Source of the DNA: Verrucomicrobiota bacterium
GTDB lineage: Bacteria; Verrucomicrobiota; Verrucomicrobiia; Limisphaerales; SXTU01
Length of the DNA stretch: 39,164 nt
Reading direction: 5' to 3'
Assembly (NCBI GenBank): GCA_016235545.1
Contig: JACRKB010000092.1
Location: 1 to 39,164 of the forward strand
Numbering within the stretch: position 1 is the stretch's first letter; every line of letters starts with the position of its first letter. Positions 17,374-24,712 of the stretch are shown piece after piece. Under the pieces are notes generated by a model. It ran no database searches, was not told the origin of the DNA, and was given only the letters and a program-made list of their open reading frames with translations. Both the position numbers and the translations under genes were made by a program.

Positions 17374-17747
17374 TGGATGCCTAAAATCCGGGCGCCGCCG
17401 AGCAGAAGCCAGAGAACCAGCCCGCCGACCAGCAGGAGGGCAGCCGGCCTGTTCCATCGCTGGAAACGTCGCCTCAACCAGCCGCGTCGCCAGCGCGGGC
17501 GTTTGAAATCAAGTTTGAACACGCTGAAATCCCTGCCGACGTTGCGGAGGGGTTGGTGGCACTTAATGCAACGGCTGGTGGTGCGCAGGTTTGATTTGTG
17601 GCACTTCCGACATTTGAGGCGCAGGTGCGCCCCGCAGGCGGAGCAGATGTCGGACGTGCGGTCGTTGAACGCGCCACACTTCACGCAGTGGACAGGCATG
17701 TCCCTCTGTGCCCGGGGCGGCATCGAGATGTTCTGCTCGTCACTCAT
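17370..17747 (-). CDS. Double zinc-ribbon protein with C-terminal membrane anchor, between tolQ and tolR
   Basis: 125 residues from ATG 17747. Four CxxC pairs (Cys21/24, 35/38, 46/49, 60/63) make two zinc ribbons: CVKCGAF-CSACGAH and CRKCHKS-CIKCHQP. A basic linker (KRPRWRRGWLRRRFQRWNR, 82-100) precedes one membrane helix (about 101-118, PAALLLVGGLVLWLLL). By the positive-inside rule the ribbons should be cytoplasmic. The gene overlaps the end of tolQ by 8 bp and the start of tolR by 4 bp, so all three are surely co-translated. I know of no named Tol component of this type. It could modulate the TolQR motor, help assembly, or sense the cytosol; function is unknown. Confidence 0.85.
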   Translation of the reverse strand: MSDEQNISMPPRAQRDMPVHCVKCGAFNDRTSDICSACGAHLRLKCRKCHKSNLRTTSRCIKCHQPLRNVGRDFSVFKLDFKRPRWRRGWLRRRFQRWNRPAALLLVGGLVLWLLLGGARILGIQ

Positions 17748-18456
17748 CCTTGAGGAATTCTGTCTCCAGCTTCGACGCCAGCTCCTGGGCGAAGTTGTCC
17801 AGCTCGACCGTCTGGACGCGCAGATGATGCACGAGCCAGTTGTAGCCAAACATCGAGGGGATGGCCACGAGGAGCCCGGCGACCGTGGTGATGAGCGCCG
17901 CAGCCACGCCGGGGGCCATCGCCGCGAGGTCCGCGCGGCCCGCCTGCGCCACCCCGGCGAAGGTGTCCATCACGCCCCACACCGTGCCCAGCAGGCCCAG
18001 GAACGGCGCGCCGCTCACCGCCAGCGCGAGCAGGATGATGCCGGACTCGAGGGCGAGCGCCTCACGCGCGACCGCGCTCTCCAGCGTGCGCTTGATATGC
18101 TCCATGGATTTGAGGGAGACGTGCTTCTTGCGCGAGCCATCGGGCTGTTTCAGCCGCGCCTCGGTCTCCACGCAGCCCTCCTGATACACGGTGAAGAGCG
18201 GGCAGCCCTCGACCTGCACGCGCCGGTCGTGGATGTCCAGCACGGTCCTCTGCGCGCGGAACTCTGCCATGAAGAGATCGTTGAGCCGGCGGGCGCGGCG
18301 CATCTGCAGGCTCTTGGAAACCATGACGGACCAAGCGAACATGGAGAAGATCACCAGGAAGATGATGATGACCTTCGCCTCGATGGTGGCCTTCTCCCAG
18401 ATGTAGGTGATCTGGGAATTCGTCCCCGCAGCGAGGATGTAGAGCGGCAAGTTCAT
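17740..18456 (-). CDS. tolQ: TolQ/ExbB/MotA-type proton channel protein
   Basis: 238 residues. One membrane helix near the N-terminus (EAKVIIIFLVIFSMFAWSVMV), a cytoplasmic region with charged helices, and the paired helices of the MotA/TolQ/ExbB family at the C-terminal half (IILLALAVSGAPFLGLLGTVWGV and GVAAALITTVAGLLVAIPSMFGYNW) with the conserved LLGTVxGxxxxF and ALxTTxxGLxVAIP patterns. It forms the stator channel with TolR. First gene of the cluster; the 266-bp gap upstream contains an inverted repeat and the terminator of the neighbouring rhodanese gene. No Shine-Dalgarno motif precedes the ATG. Confidence 0.93.
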   Translation of the reverse strand: MNLPLYILAAGTNSQITYIWEKATIEAKVIIIFLVIFSMFAWSVMVSKSLQMRRARRLNDLFMAEFRAQRTVLDIHDRRVQVEGCPLFTVYQEGCVETEARLKQPDGSRKKHVSLKSMEHIKRTLESAVAREALALESGIILLALAVSGAPFLGLLGTVWGVMDTFAGVAQAGRADLAAMAPGVAAALITTVAGLLVAIPSMFGYNWLVHHLRVQTVELDNFAQELASKLETEFLKDE

Positions 18457-18570
18457 GAAGCAAAAACAACTGGGAGCGTAACGGCGTGTTTGGTGTAACG
18501 CCCGGCGGAAGCGCGGTCAAAACAAACGTGTCGCATGCGGGTGGTCAGACGTGAAAAAGGGCCGCGTGCT

Positions 18571-18652
18571 CCCGGTGAGTGGGCAGGTGAGCAGGAACGC
18601 TCTCGTCCCGCTTTCTCACCTTCTCACTTTCTCACCTGCCCGCTTTCCAGTT
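18571..18652. repeat. Imperfect inverted repeat upstream of tolQ (family R8)
   Basis: The words gtgagtgggcaggtgagcag (about 18574-18593) and ctcactttctcacctgcccg (about 18623-18642) are roughly reverse complements around a short spacer, with a further ctttctcacctt copy. This is one of several simple-sequence palindromes in the gaps of the window. It may overlap the tolQ promoter region; no promoter is identifiable by eye. Confidence 0.5.
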
Positions 18653-18661
18653 CCAACCCTC

Positions 18662-18703
18662 CGCCAAAAGCAAAAGCGCCCCGCGCGTGAGCACGGGGCG
18701 CTT
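18662..18703 (-). terminator. Rho-independent terminator of the rhodanese gene
   Basis: A perfect 10-bp GC-rich stem (aagcgccccg at 18674-18683 with cggggcgctt at 18694-18703) encloses a 10-nt loop. On the minus strand it is followed by TTTTGCTTTT and lies 20 bp after the stop of the rhodanese gene. This is the clearest intrinsic terminator in the window. Confidence 0.85.
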
Positions 18704-18722
18704 GGGAATTTCAACTTAAGGC

Positions 18723-19109
18723 TTAGTTGGCCTTCTCAGTCTTCTCGCCGGCGGACACCCAGCCGGAGATGCCGGCGGAGAGGTGCTTGATGTTCTTGTA
18801 GCCGAGCTTCTCAGCCGCGTTGGCGGCGGCCTTGTAGGCGCTGCAGCTCGGGCCGCCGCAGTAGGCGACGACGAGGGCGTTCTTGTCCGCCGGGAGGGCG
18901 TCGGCGAGCTTCGCCTTGGCCGAGGCGAAATCAATCGCGCCGGGGACATGCTTGTCCTTGTAGGAACCGGTGCCCATCACGTCAATGACGGTGACCTTCT
19001 TGTCGGCGATGGCCTTCTTCAGGTCGGCGATGCTGATGTCGGGGAACTCGCCAGCGAAGGCGGATCCAGCGACGAGGGTGGCGGCGAACAGTGCGAACAG
19101 TTTCTTCAT
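18723..19109 (-). CDS. Exported single-domain rhodanese-like protein
   Basis: 128 residues from ATG 19109; the open frame extends 27 codons further up but MKKLFALFAATLVAGSAFA is a clean Sec signal with AFA cleavage. The rhodanese fold is recognisable from VTVIDVMG, HVPGAIDFA, ALVVAYCGGPSC and SAGISGWVSAG. The active-site Cys84 is present in a loop CGGPSC that contains a second Cys89 and lacks the usual terminal Arg of CxxxxR. It probably acts in the periplasm on sulfane sulfur or as a thiol protein. It is a single-gene unit ended by its own terminator. Confidence 0.88.
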   Translation of the reverse strand: MKKLFALFAATLVAGSAFAGEFPDISIADLKKAIADKKVTVIDVMGTGSYKDKHVPGAIDFASAKAKLADALPADKNALVVAYCGGPSCSAYKAAANAAEKLGYKNIKHLSAGISGWVSAGEKTEKAN

Positions 19110-19232
19110 GATGCTACAGGGTTTTGTTTTGTTTTGTTTATGCGCCGGATTAGCAGCGCGGTGAATACGACGCAGGCTTGCGGAAAACATTCAAGCTTCA
19201 AAACCCGCTCCCAGCGAGCCCCATCGTTCCTC

Positions 19233-20522
19233 TCACCCCGGCTCCCGCACCCAGCGCCGGGCCTTGGATTCAAAACGCGGCAGGCTCCCAGGCTCGGCGA
19301 GCACCACCGGCACACGCAAGGCCAGGCTCGCCTCGAACGCCCCCGCCAGCCGGCCCGCGAGGCCGCAGTCTGAGCTCCCGGCCGCCAGTTCCACGGTCAC
19401 GATCAATTCCGTCAGCGCATGCCGCTGGCTCACCCGCACTTGATATTCCGCCACGCCGCCGGTGCGCCGGATGATTTCCTCGACCGCGCTCGGATACACA
19501 TTCACCCCGCGCACGACAATCATGTCATCCACACGTCCCAGGATGCCGCCTTCGAGCGCGAGGTCCGTGGAACCGCAGGGGCAGGTTGAGAGTTGAGGGT
19601 TGAGGGTTGAGAGTTGGACCAAATCGCCTGTGCGGTAGCGCAGGAGCGGGGAGCCGGTGCGGCCGAGATTCGTCAGGATCAACTCGCCCGTCCCGCCCGT
19701 GCCGACGGGCTGGCCGGTGGCGGGATTGACCACCTCGGCGATGAAGGCCCGCTCGATGACGTGCAGCACGCCGGGCCGCGCGGGGCAGCCGTAGCTCACC
19801 GGGCCGACCTCCGTCATGCCGTGGTGATCATACACGCGAGCTCCGGGCCACAACTCCGCGAGCCGCGCCCGCGTGGCCGGGATGCTTCCGCCCGGTTCGC
19901 CCGCCACGCTGAGCGTCGTCACCCGCGAACGGCGGAGATCAATGCCCTCTTTCGCCGCGACTTCGGCGAGATGGATCGCATACGTCGGCGTGCAGCAAAG
20001 AACCGTCGCGCGCAGATCGAGGATCGCTTGCAGCCGCGCCACACTCGTCATGCCGCCACCGGAGAAGACCAGACAGCCCAGCCGTTGCGCCGACTCGAAC
20101 GCCGTCCAGAAACCCAGGAACGGACCGAAACTGAACGCGAAGAAGATTCGGTCCGCCGCCGTGGTGCCGGCCTTGCGGTGGACCGTCTCCCAGTTGTCCA
20201 GCATCCACGTCCAGCTCTCCGGCGTGTCCAGCCAGCGCAGCGGCCTGCCCGTGCTGCCGCTGGTCTGGTGGCAGCGCGTGTAGCGCTCCAGCGGAAAGGT
20301 GAGGTTGGTGCCGTAGGGAGTGTGTGCGAGCTGGTCGGCCACGAGTTCTGCCTTCGTCGTGAAGGGGCAGCGCGCGCTGAACTCGGCGAGACTCGCCACG
20401 CCATCGAGCAAGCCCGTGCCCGCGAGCTTGCCCGCGTAGAACGGATTCGTCCGCAGCGCGACGAGCAGGACGTTAAGTTTGCTGAGCGTATCGTTCACAG
20501 AGCATCGACCACTAACCTGCAC
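19233..20522 (-). CDS. PaaK/CapK-type adenylate-forming ligase
   Basis: 429 residues from GTG 20522; another GTG at 20498 would drop eight residues, and the longer start lies inside a repeat arm, so the shorter form may be right. It has the phosphate-binding loop TSGSTGRP (87-94), YDHHGMTEVG (231-240), YRTGDL (296-301) and the C-terminal hinge GRVDDMIVVRGVNVYPSAVEEII. This is the pattern of phenylacetate-CoA ligase relatives, which activate an aromatic or other acid with ATP, then CoA. No phenylacetate genes are nearby. Residues 303-313 (QLSTLNPQLST) come from a repetitive DNA tract (19586-19616) inserted in frame before CPCGS. Confidence 0.88.
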   Translation of the reverse strand: MQVSGRCSVNDTLSKLNVLLVALRTNPFYAGKLAGTGLLDGVASLAEFSARCPFTTKAELVADQLAHTPYGTNLTFPLERYTRCHQTSGSTGRPLRWLDTPESWTWMLDNWETVHRKAGTTAADRIFFAFSFGPFLGFWTAFESAQRLGCLVFSGGGMTSVARLQAILDLRATVLCCTPTYAIHLAEVAAKEGIDLRRSRVTTLSVAGEPGGSIPATRARLAELWPGARVYDHHGMTEVGPVSYGCPARPGVLHVIERAFIAEVVNPATGQPVGTGGTGELILTNLGRTGSPLLRYRTGDLVQLSTLNPQLSTCPCGSTDLALEGGILGRVDDMIVVRGVNVYPSAVEEIIRRTGGVAEYQVRVSQRHALTELIVTVELAAGSSDCGLAGRLAGAFEASLALRVPVVLAEPGSLPRFESKARRWVREPG

Positions 20523-20779
20523 TGACCTGCACTAATCCGAATCCATGCAGTTGAGCCACGGATGGAACACGGAACAAACACGGAACAGCAGGCGACTTTC
20601 TTGATGATGCGTGCCAGGTTCGCCACCGCCGTTTGGCGCGCAGGCTCGTCTCCTTGCAAGGTTGTCGCTTCTTCGTCCCCATCCGTGTTTCGTCTGTGTT
20701 CCATCCGTGGCTAAAGAATCGGTCCGGCTAATGGGAACTCGTTCCAATGTCTCCATTAGTGCGGGTCAGTGCAGGATAG
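20512..20779. repeat. Nested inverted repeats: outer R3 arms around an R1 element
   Basis: The outer arms are ctaacctgcactgacctgca (20512-20531, continuing ctaat) and, inverted, attagtgcgggtcagtgcag (about 20755-20774, continuing gatag). Inside lies R1 copy A (20532-20722): ccacggatggaacacggaac near 20555 pairs with gtgttccatccgtgg at about 20696-20710. The interior (ccagcaggcgact-like, ttcgccacc, cgtccccatccgtgttt) matches 36772-36950. The left R3 arm overlaps the 5' end of the ligase gene. A third small palindrome of the R2 type (20798-20860) follows, so no gene is left in the 345-bp gap. Confidence 0.8.
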
Positions 20780-20867
20780 CGGTTCAGTCATCCCGCCAAA
20801 GGCAAAAGGCGCGAAGAGGATTTCCCTTTGCGCCTCCTGTGCCTTGTTGTGGCAAATCATCTGCGGC

Positions 20868-21434
20868 TCACTTCCCTGGCGGTTGCAACTCTGGGTTCGC
20901 TGGCGCGGTGACGGCGGCGGGTTTCTGCGGCGCAGGCGGCGCGGGCTTGTAGAAAGTCACCAGCGTCCCACCGAGCGCGGCCAGCAGGATGCCCACCCAG
21001 AACATCGGCTTGACGCTGCCCCAGCCGCCCGCCGGCGGGTGCGTGACCAGAGCGTAGAGCGCGTTGACCACCGGCGCGCCGGCGAAGACGATGGACATCA
21101 CCACGGCGGGCGTGCCCTTCGCGCCGAAGGCCAGCAGCACGCCCAGCGCGCCCACCGCCCCGACGATGCCCGCGATGAGCGACCACCACAGGCCCTTGGC
21201 CGGGAATGCCCACGACGCGCCGTTGAGCGCAAGGATGGCCAGCGGCGCAAGCACGGCGGTGAGGAAGTAGGCCACACCCACGAAGAGAAACGCCTTGATG
21301 CGCCCGTTGGCGGGGTCTGCCATGCCCATCGCGCCAGTGTGGAGGAAGACGCCATAGACGCCCCATGAAACGACGGTGAGCAGCGCCCACCCCAGCCAAG
21401 CCATGCCCGGTCCCGCAGAGTTTTCAGTGCCCAT
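20868..21434 (-). CDS. EamA/DMT-like small integral membrane protein
   Basis: 188 residues with five likely membrane helices (WLGWALLTVVSWGVYGVFL; AFLFVGVAYFLTAVLAPLAI; WSLIAGIVGAVGALGVLLAF; VVMSIVFAGAPVVNALYALV; MFWVGILLAALGGTLVTFY) and a Pro/Ala-rich tail. The arrangement resembles half of a drug/metabolite transporter (EamA) protein: SWGVYGVFLH and GTPAVVMSIVFAGAPVVNAL are similar to the first and fourth helices. It is shorter than the usual ten-helix DMT proteins, so it may work as a dimer or not as a transporter. The start is ATG 21434; the gene stands alone. Confidence 0.65.
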   Translation of the reverse strand: MGTENSAGPGMAWLGWALLTVVSWGVYGVFLHTGAMGMADPANGRIKAFLFVGVAYFLTAVLAPLAILALNGASWAFPAKGLWWSLIAGIVGAVGALGVLLAFGAKGTPAVVMSIVFAGAPVVNALYALVTHPPAGGWGSVKPMFWVGILLAALGGTLVTFYKPAPPAPQKPAAVTAPANPELQPPGK

Positions 21435-21748
21435 AAAGCGCAGCGACTCTAGGAGAGGGGCGGAGGGAGTTCAATCGGTTTGTCCGCTCAACGCCTGTCC
21501 GGTCCAAACAGAAGCCGGCCGCAGCTCATACCAATTCCCAAAGCCAGTCGGGGGAATGGAAGCAGGATGCCACGATGCGCGTCTTCAACCTTCCCCGGAG
21601 AAGTGGAGAAAACCAACGGCCCGCCAAGTCCCGCGATTTCAACCCCTGAACCTCCGCCTCTGCGTCCGTCCCGTCTCTGCGGTGCTAACTTGCCATCCCA
21701 CCAAATCACATTCCGAACTGGTGTCAGTTCCTTGAAACCGGGCGACAA

Positions 21749-21851
21749 TTCCCTTCCTGCTCGTAATCTTGATCCTAATCCTGCTCCTTCCCATCCCGCT
21801 ACAGTTGAGGAGCAGGGTTAAGATCAAGATTATGAGCAGGAGGAGGGAAGG
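21749..21851. repeat. Long hairpin-forming inverted repeat (R6)
   Basis: Arms 21757-21789 (cctgctcgtaatcttgatcc and on to ctgctcct) and 21809-21841 (aggagcagggttaagatcaa and on to gagcagg) pair over about 33 bp with three mismatches around a 19-bp spacer. The pairing continues outward more loosely (ttcccttcctgctc with gagcaggaggagggaa). The right arm runs into the response-regulator remnant. The rest of the 21435-21748 stretch shows nothing I can assign beyond a poor-quality copy of ordinary sequence. Confidence 0.8.
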
Positions 21852-21994
21852 GCCGCTGGCTCAGACCCGCGATGGAAGGCGTCGGCGAAGACGCCGGTGA
21901 TTTCAAAGCCCGCCTTGCGGTTGAGTTGCCGCGTCCAGAGGTCACGTATGGCAGGGTCGTCATCCACGAGGCGGAGAGAAATGAGTTTGTTCAT
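21830..21994 (-). pseudogene. Response-regulator receiver domain remnant
   Basis: A 54-codon frame from ATG 21994 reads MNKLISLRLVDDDPAIRDLW, then TRQLNRKAGFEITGVFADAF, then HRGSEPAALPSSCS and stop. The first 40 residues look like the start of a receiver domain: a beta strand, the acidic cluster DDD (11-13), the amphipathic helix and the second strand. The phosphoacceptor Asp, the Thr and Lys positions and any DNA-binding domain are missing. The match is lost where the sequence enters the right arm of inverted repeat R6. I read this as a 5' fragment of a NarL/LuxR-type regulator truncated at the repeat. No sensor kinase is nearby. Confidence 0.6.
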
Positions 21995-22080
21995 CTTAGA
22001 ATTGATGTCCGCGCAGGATCACGGAAAATCTCCTCCCCGTGGCAATTTGGAAAACACCGGCCTGGTTGGAGCCTTGAACC

Positions 22081-22455
22081 TTACGGCGGAAGCGTGGCCC
22101 ATTCAGCGTATTGCCTGAAATCGAGAGGTTTGCCGTTCTTGCCCATTGGAACTGCGCGGATGTATTTCCGGTCAATCAGTTGTTGCCAGGAATTTGGAAA
22201 GCTTCCGACTTGATCGAAGAACTTTTCTTTCAATCCACGTAATTCGGCGGGGTTGGCCGGCTCCCCCGGGTGCCCGGCGCGTGAGGAAACCTGACGAGGA
22301 GCAGACATGGGAGAGGGTGCGGCTACTGGACTGCCAGGTGCCACCGCTGGACCGGCTGGAGCGGCCTGCTCCAATGGGGCAGGGCTCGCCGCCGGCGCTA
22401 CAGACTTCCGGCGACAACCGCCCAAAACAACCAGTAGAACGAGAAGCCAGCGCAT
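22081..22455 (-). CDS. Small putative lipoprotein next to a pseudopilin
   Basis: 124 residues from ATG 22455, chosen because MRWLLVLLVVLGGC (Cys14) is a lipoprotein signal with lipobox; the open frame upstream overlaps the pilin gene. A Pro/Ala-rich linker (about 18-70) precedes a short conserved-looking module: LKEKFFDQVGSFPNSWQQLI, DRKYIRAVPMGKNGKPLDF. The module resembles the C-terminal segment of some verrucomicrobial pseudopilins that reads a line such as LVxxGYLxxxPxxPxG. It follows the pilin gene after 32 bp on the same strand and may be its partner. Function unknown. Confidence 0.65.
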   Translation of the reverse strand: MRWLLVLLVVLGGCRRKSVAPAASPAPLEQAAPAGPAVAPGSPVAAPSPMSAPRQVSSRAGHPGEPANPAELRGLKEKFFDQVGSFPNSWQQLIDRKYIRAVPMGKNGKPLDFRQYAEWATLPP

Positions 22456-22487
22456 AAATCGGTAGGGCAGTGAATCAGGTCCGAAGG

Positions 22488-23402
22488 CTAGCGGAATGAA
22501 GCCTTGTTCGTGAGATACACCCAATCCAAATTCAATCCCGCACTGGCAAACGGCCCGGTTCCGATGCCGTTCCAAGTCCGGGTCCGTCCATCCTGCACCT
22601 TGACCATTTCAGTGTGCCCATCGCTGAAGTTCAGCGGATACGACCCGTCATGATGTGAGGCTGGCACGTCATTTTGACTCGTCTGAGTCGTCATGTGAGT
22701 GAGGAAGAATCCGTCATTCATGCTACGCTCATTCTCATCCAGAAAAACGTAGCGATTGGCGGGCTGATCGATTTCAGCCAACCGGTAAAAGACCTTGGCG
22801 CCAGTTGTGAAATTATCGCGACCGGCCATGAAATTATTCGCTGAGTAGCTCCGAAGTCTGTCCTGTCCCAAAGAGGCTCCAGCAGTCGCCACCGTCGAGT
22901 CATTCTTAAATTTGTCTGCGGGGCACTTGTAGGCTTTGAAGTTGCCGGCCATGTAGCGGTTGAAGAGCGGCCGTGTGATGCCGTAGGTGTTTGTTGTGTA
23001 GTTCATCACGGCGGGGTCCAATTTTGGAGCATCATTTGCGTGAAGGGTTGGCCGCATTTCGTAGAACGGATCGTTTCGCATGTCTCCGATGACCCAGGCT
23101 TCCGGGTTTTTGACGTTCCCCGGTCCCCAGTTGCCTCCGCCAGACGGATTGTAATAGAGGTGCACCTGCACGAGCCGGTCGTCAGACTCTGACAGGTATA
23201 GATGCCACGCCGTGGCAAGCTGCTTGAGGTTGTTGAGCGTCAGTGTGGCGGTCGCCTTCATCTTCGCCTTGCTCAAGGCCGGCAGGAGCATCCCAGCCAA
23301 AATCGCGATGATGGCGATGACGACGAGCAGTTCGATGAGTGTGAAGGCCAGCACGGTATCGGACCGGCGGGCCGTGCGGTGGGTGGGCTTCGTGTGGCGC
23401 AT
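22488..23402 (-). CDS. Prepilin-type N-terminal cleavage/methylation domain protein
   Basis: 304 residues. A basic leader ([19 protein letters not shown]) ends before the type IV prepilin motif [20 protein letters not shown]; cleavage would leave Phe20 as residue 1 and Glu24 as the conserved Glu5. The body is the large pseudopilin type common in Verrucomicrobiota and Planctomycetes, ending with [20 protein letters not shown], the H-x-DG / FSDGH signature. It needs a PilD peptidase and a type II-like secretion machine, neither of which is in the window. Such genes occur in many scattered copies in these phyla; their role is not known. Confidence 0.93.
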   Translation of the reverse strand: MRHTKPTHRTARRSDTVLAFTLIELLVVIAIIAILAGMLLPALSKAKMKATATLTLNNLKQLATAWHLYLSESDDRLVQVHLYYNPSGGGNWGPGNVKNPEAWVIGDMRNDPFYEMRPTLHANDAPKLDPAVMNYTTNTYGITRPLFNRYMAGNFKAYKCPADKFKNDSTVATAGASLGQDRLRSYSANNFMAGRDNFTTGAKVFYRLAEIDQPANRYVFLDENERSMNDGFFLTHMTTQTSQNDVPASHHDGSYPLNFSDGHTEMVKVQDGRTRTWNGIGTGPFASAGLNLDWVYLTNKASFR

Positions 23403-23591
23403 AAGCGAGCGTTGGTTTGACTGTGTCGCTCACTCTAGTCGTGAGGAGTTGGCTGTCAATCGGCAGTTCAGGTGTCCGCACCTGCGCACCTGCGGGGCGC
23501 ATCCCGGTTGATTGGAGCAAGGCTTTGGACAAGTTGATTTTCACCAACTGCTGAGCAGCGGCAGAAAGCAGCCCAGGCCGAGCCCAAGGAG

Positions 23592-23690
23592 GGCGGCAGC
23601 CAGTTGGCTTGGGCATGGTTCTGCGGCCTGAAGGCCGCGCTCCTGGCCGACGGCTCGCGTCCAACTTCGGAGTTCGGGCCAGGTCCCAGG
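23592..23690. repeat. Dispersed repeat R9, copy 1
   Basis: The stretch cggcagccagttggcttggg (about 23592) through tgcggcctgaaggccgcgct and acttcggagttcggg (to about 23680) matches 26729-26816 almost throughout. A perfect little hairpin, gcggcct-gaaggccgc, lies in its centre. The rest of the 23403-23691 gap contains no gene I can recognise. Confidence 0.7.
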
Positions 23691-23691
23691 T

Positions 23692-24384
23692 TCACCGTTC
23701 GTATTCGTGCCGCAATTCCTCCAGCGGCACTCCACGGTAGTAACCCGCCGTCACCCGCCACATCAGCGCATAAGTCCGCAGCACGCCCAGCTTGCGAAAT
23801 TTCCGCGCCGAGGTGACGACCGTGGCGTCCGCCAGCGCGAGGCGGCCCAGCGGACGCAGCCGCGCGCACAGCTCGAACTCCTCCATCAAGGCCACGTCCG
23901 GCACGCCCCCGATGCGCGCCAGGGTATCGCGCCGCAGGAAAATCCCCTGATCCGCCATCACGCGCCGCGCGACGAGCAGCCGCCACCAGCACTTGAAACG
24001 CGATGCGCGCACGAGCCAGCTCGGCGGGTCTCGGAAAACTTTGTAGAACCCGCCCGCCACCACGCCGGGCTGTGCCAGACACGCCAGCAACGCCCTGCCG
24101 GCTTCCGGCGGAACCCACGTATCCGCATGCAGGAGCAAGATGACTTCCCCCCTCGCCCGCTCCGCGCCCGCGCGTAGCTGCCGCCCGCGCCCCGGCGCGC
24201 CATGCACGAGGACGCATCCCGCCGCCTCCGAAACCTTCACCGTGTCATCCGCGCTCCCGCCGTCCGCGATGACAATCTCCCTCACCTCCGGCACCTGCCG
24301 CAGCCGCCGCAGCGTCTCCGGCAGCTCAGCCGCCTCATTCAGCGTCGGGATGATGACGGAGATGCTGGTGGCGGTTTCGTTCAC
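23692..24384 (-). CDS. Family 2 glycosyltransferase, TIGR04283-type
   Basis: 230 residues from GTG 24384. The GT-A start is SVIIPTLNEAAELPETLRRL, with IVIADGGSADDT, then GAPGRGRQLRAGAERARGE, LLLHADTWVP (the DxD-like region, here ADT), ADQGIFLRRD and LMEEFELCARLRPLG. The GRGRQLxxGA and LHADTxxP motifs are typical of the TIGR04283 glycosyltransferases linked in some bacteria with arsenosugar biosynthesis. No arsM or related gene is next to it, so that link is not supported here. The start codon is GTG with no ribosome site. It is transcribed divergently from the binding-protein gene. Confidence 0.85.
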   Translation of the reverse strand: MNETATSISVIIPTLNEAAELPETLRRLRQVPEVREIVIADGGSADDTVKVSEAAGCVLVHGAPGRGRQLRAGAERARGEVILLLHADTWVPPEAGRALLACLAQPGVVAGGFYKVFRDPPSWLVRASRFKCWWRLLVARRVMADQGIFLRRDTLARIGGVPDVALMEEFELCARLRPLGRLALADATVVTSARKFRKLGVLRTYALMWRVTAGYYRGVPLEELRHEYER

Positions 24385-24712
24385 GGGCGCAGTCTAGAAC
24401 GGCAACCCGCCTTTTGACAGTCACGCAGCGACGATGGAGCGCCTGACACCGACCAAAGAGATTCCTCATGTGTCGGCTCAGCTCAAACTCCGAGATGGAG
24501 TGGCCGCAAAAAAACGCAAGGAGACGCTAAGAGAAGAGATTGCGGTCAAGGCTGCGCGCAGTGAAACAGTTCCGGGCAAAGTGATGAAAGCCAGTGTGTG
24601 CTTTGCGTCTTCTTGCGCTCTTTGCGGCCAGCTTCGGAAACAGGGTTCAAATCGCTTCCGGCCTTTGTGCTTGCGGCTCGACTTTCCCGTCCCGGCTGGA
24701 AATCCTCCCAAC
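24385..24712. repeat. Intergenic region with inverted repeat, family R2 (second copy)
   Basis: The gap between the divergent glycosyltransferase and binding-protein genes holds arms cgcaaaaaaacgcaaggaga (about 24502-24521, continuing cgctaagag) and ctttgcgtcttcttgcgctc (24600-24619, continuing tttgcgg), with a spacer of about 65 bp. The words are those of the copy at 2076-2174. An open frame runs from 24434 through the gap into the binding protein, but its translation is low-quality and it passes through the repeat, so it is not used as the start. The two promoters should lie here but cannot be located by eye. Confidence 0.65.

Noticed and set aside
16954-18498. 514-codon plus-strand open frame opposite tolR, the zinc-ribbon gene and tolQ
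   Set aside because: It is antisense to three overlapping genes with strong family motifs, so it is a shadow frame produced by codon bias.
23692-24384. Arsenosugar biosynthesis role for the TIGR04283-type glycosyltransferase
   Set aside because: No arsM, arsS or related gene lies beside it, so only the family name is supported.
24434-24712. Upstream extension of the binding-protein frame (93 codons)
   Set aside because: The extension runs through an R2 palindrome and would bury the lipoprotein signal in the middle of the protein.
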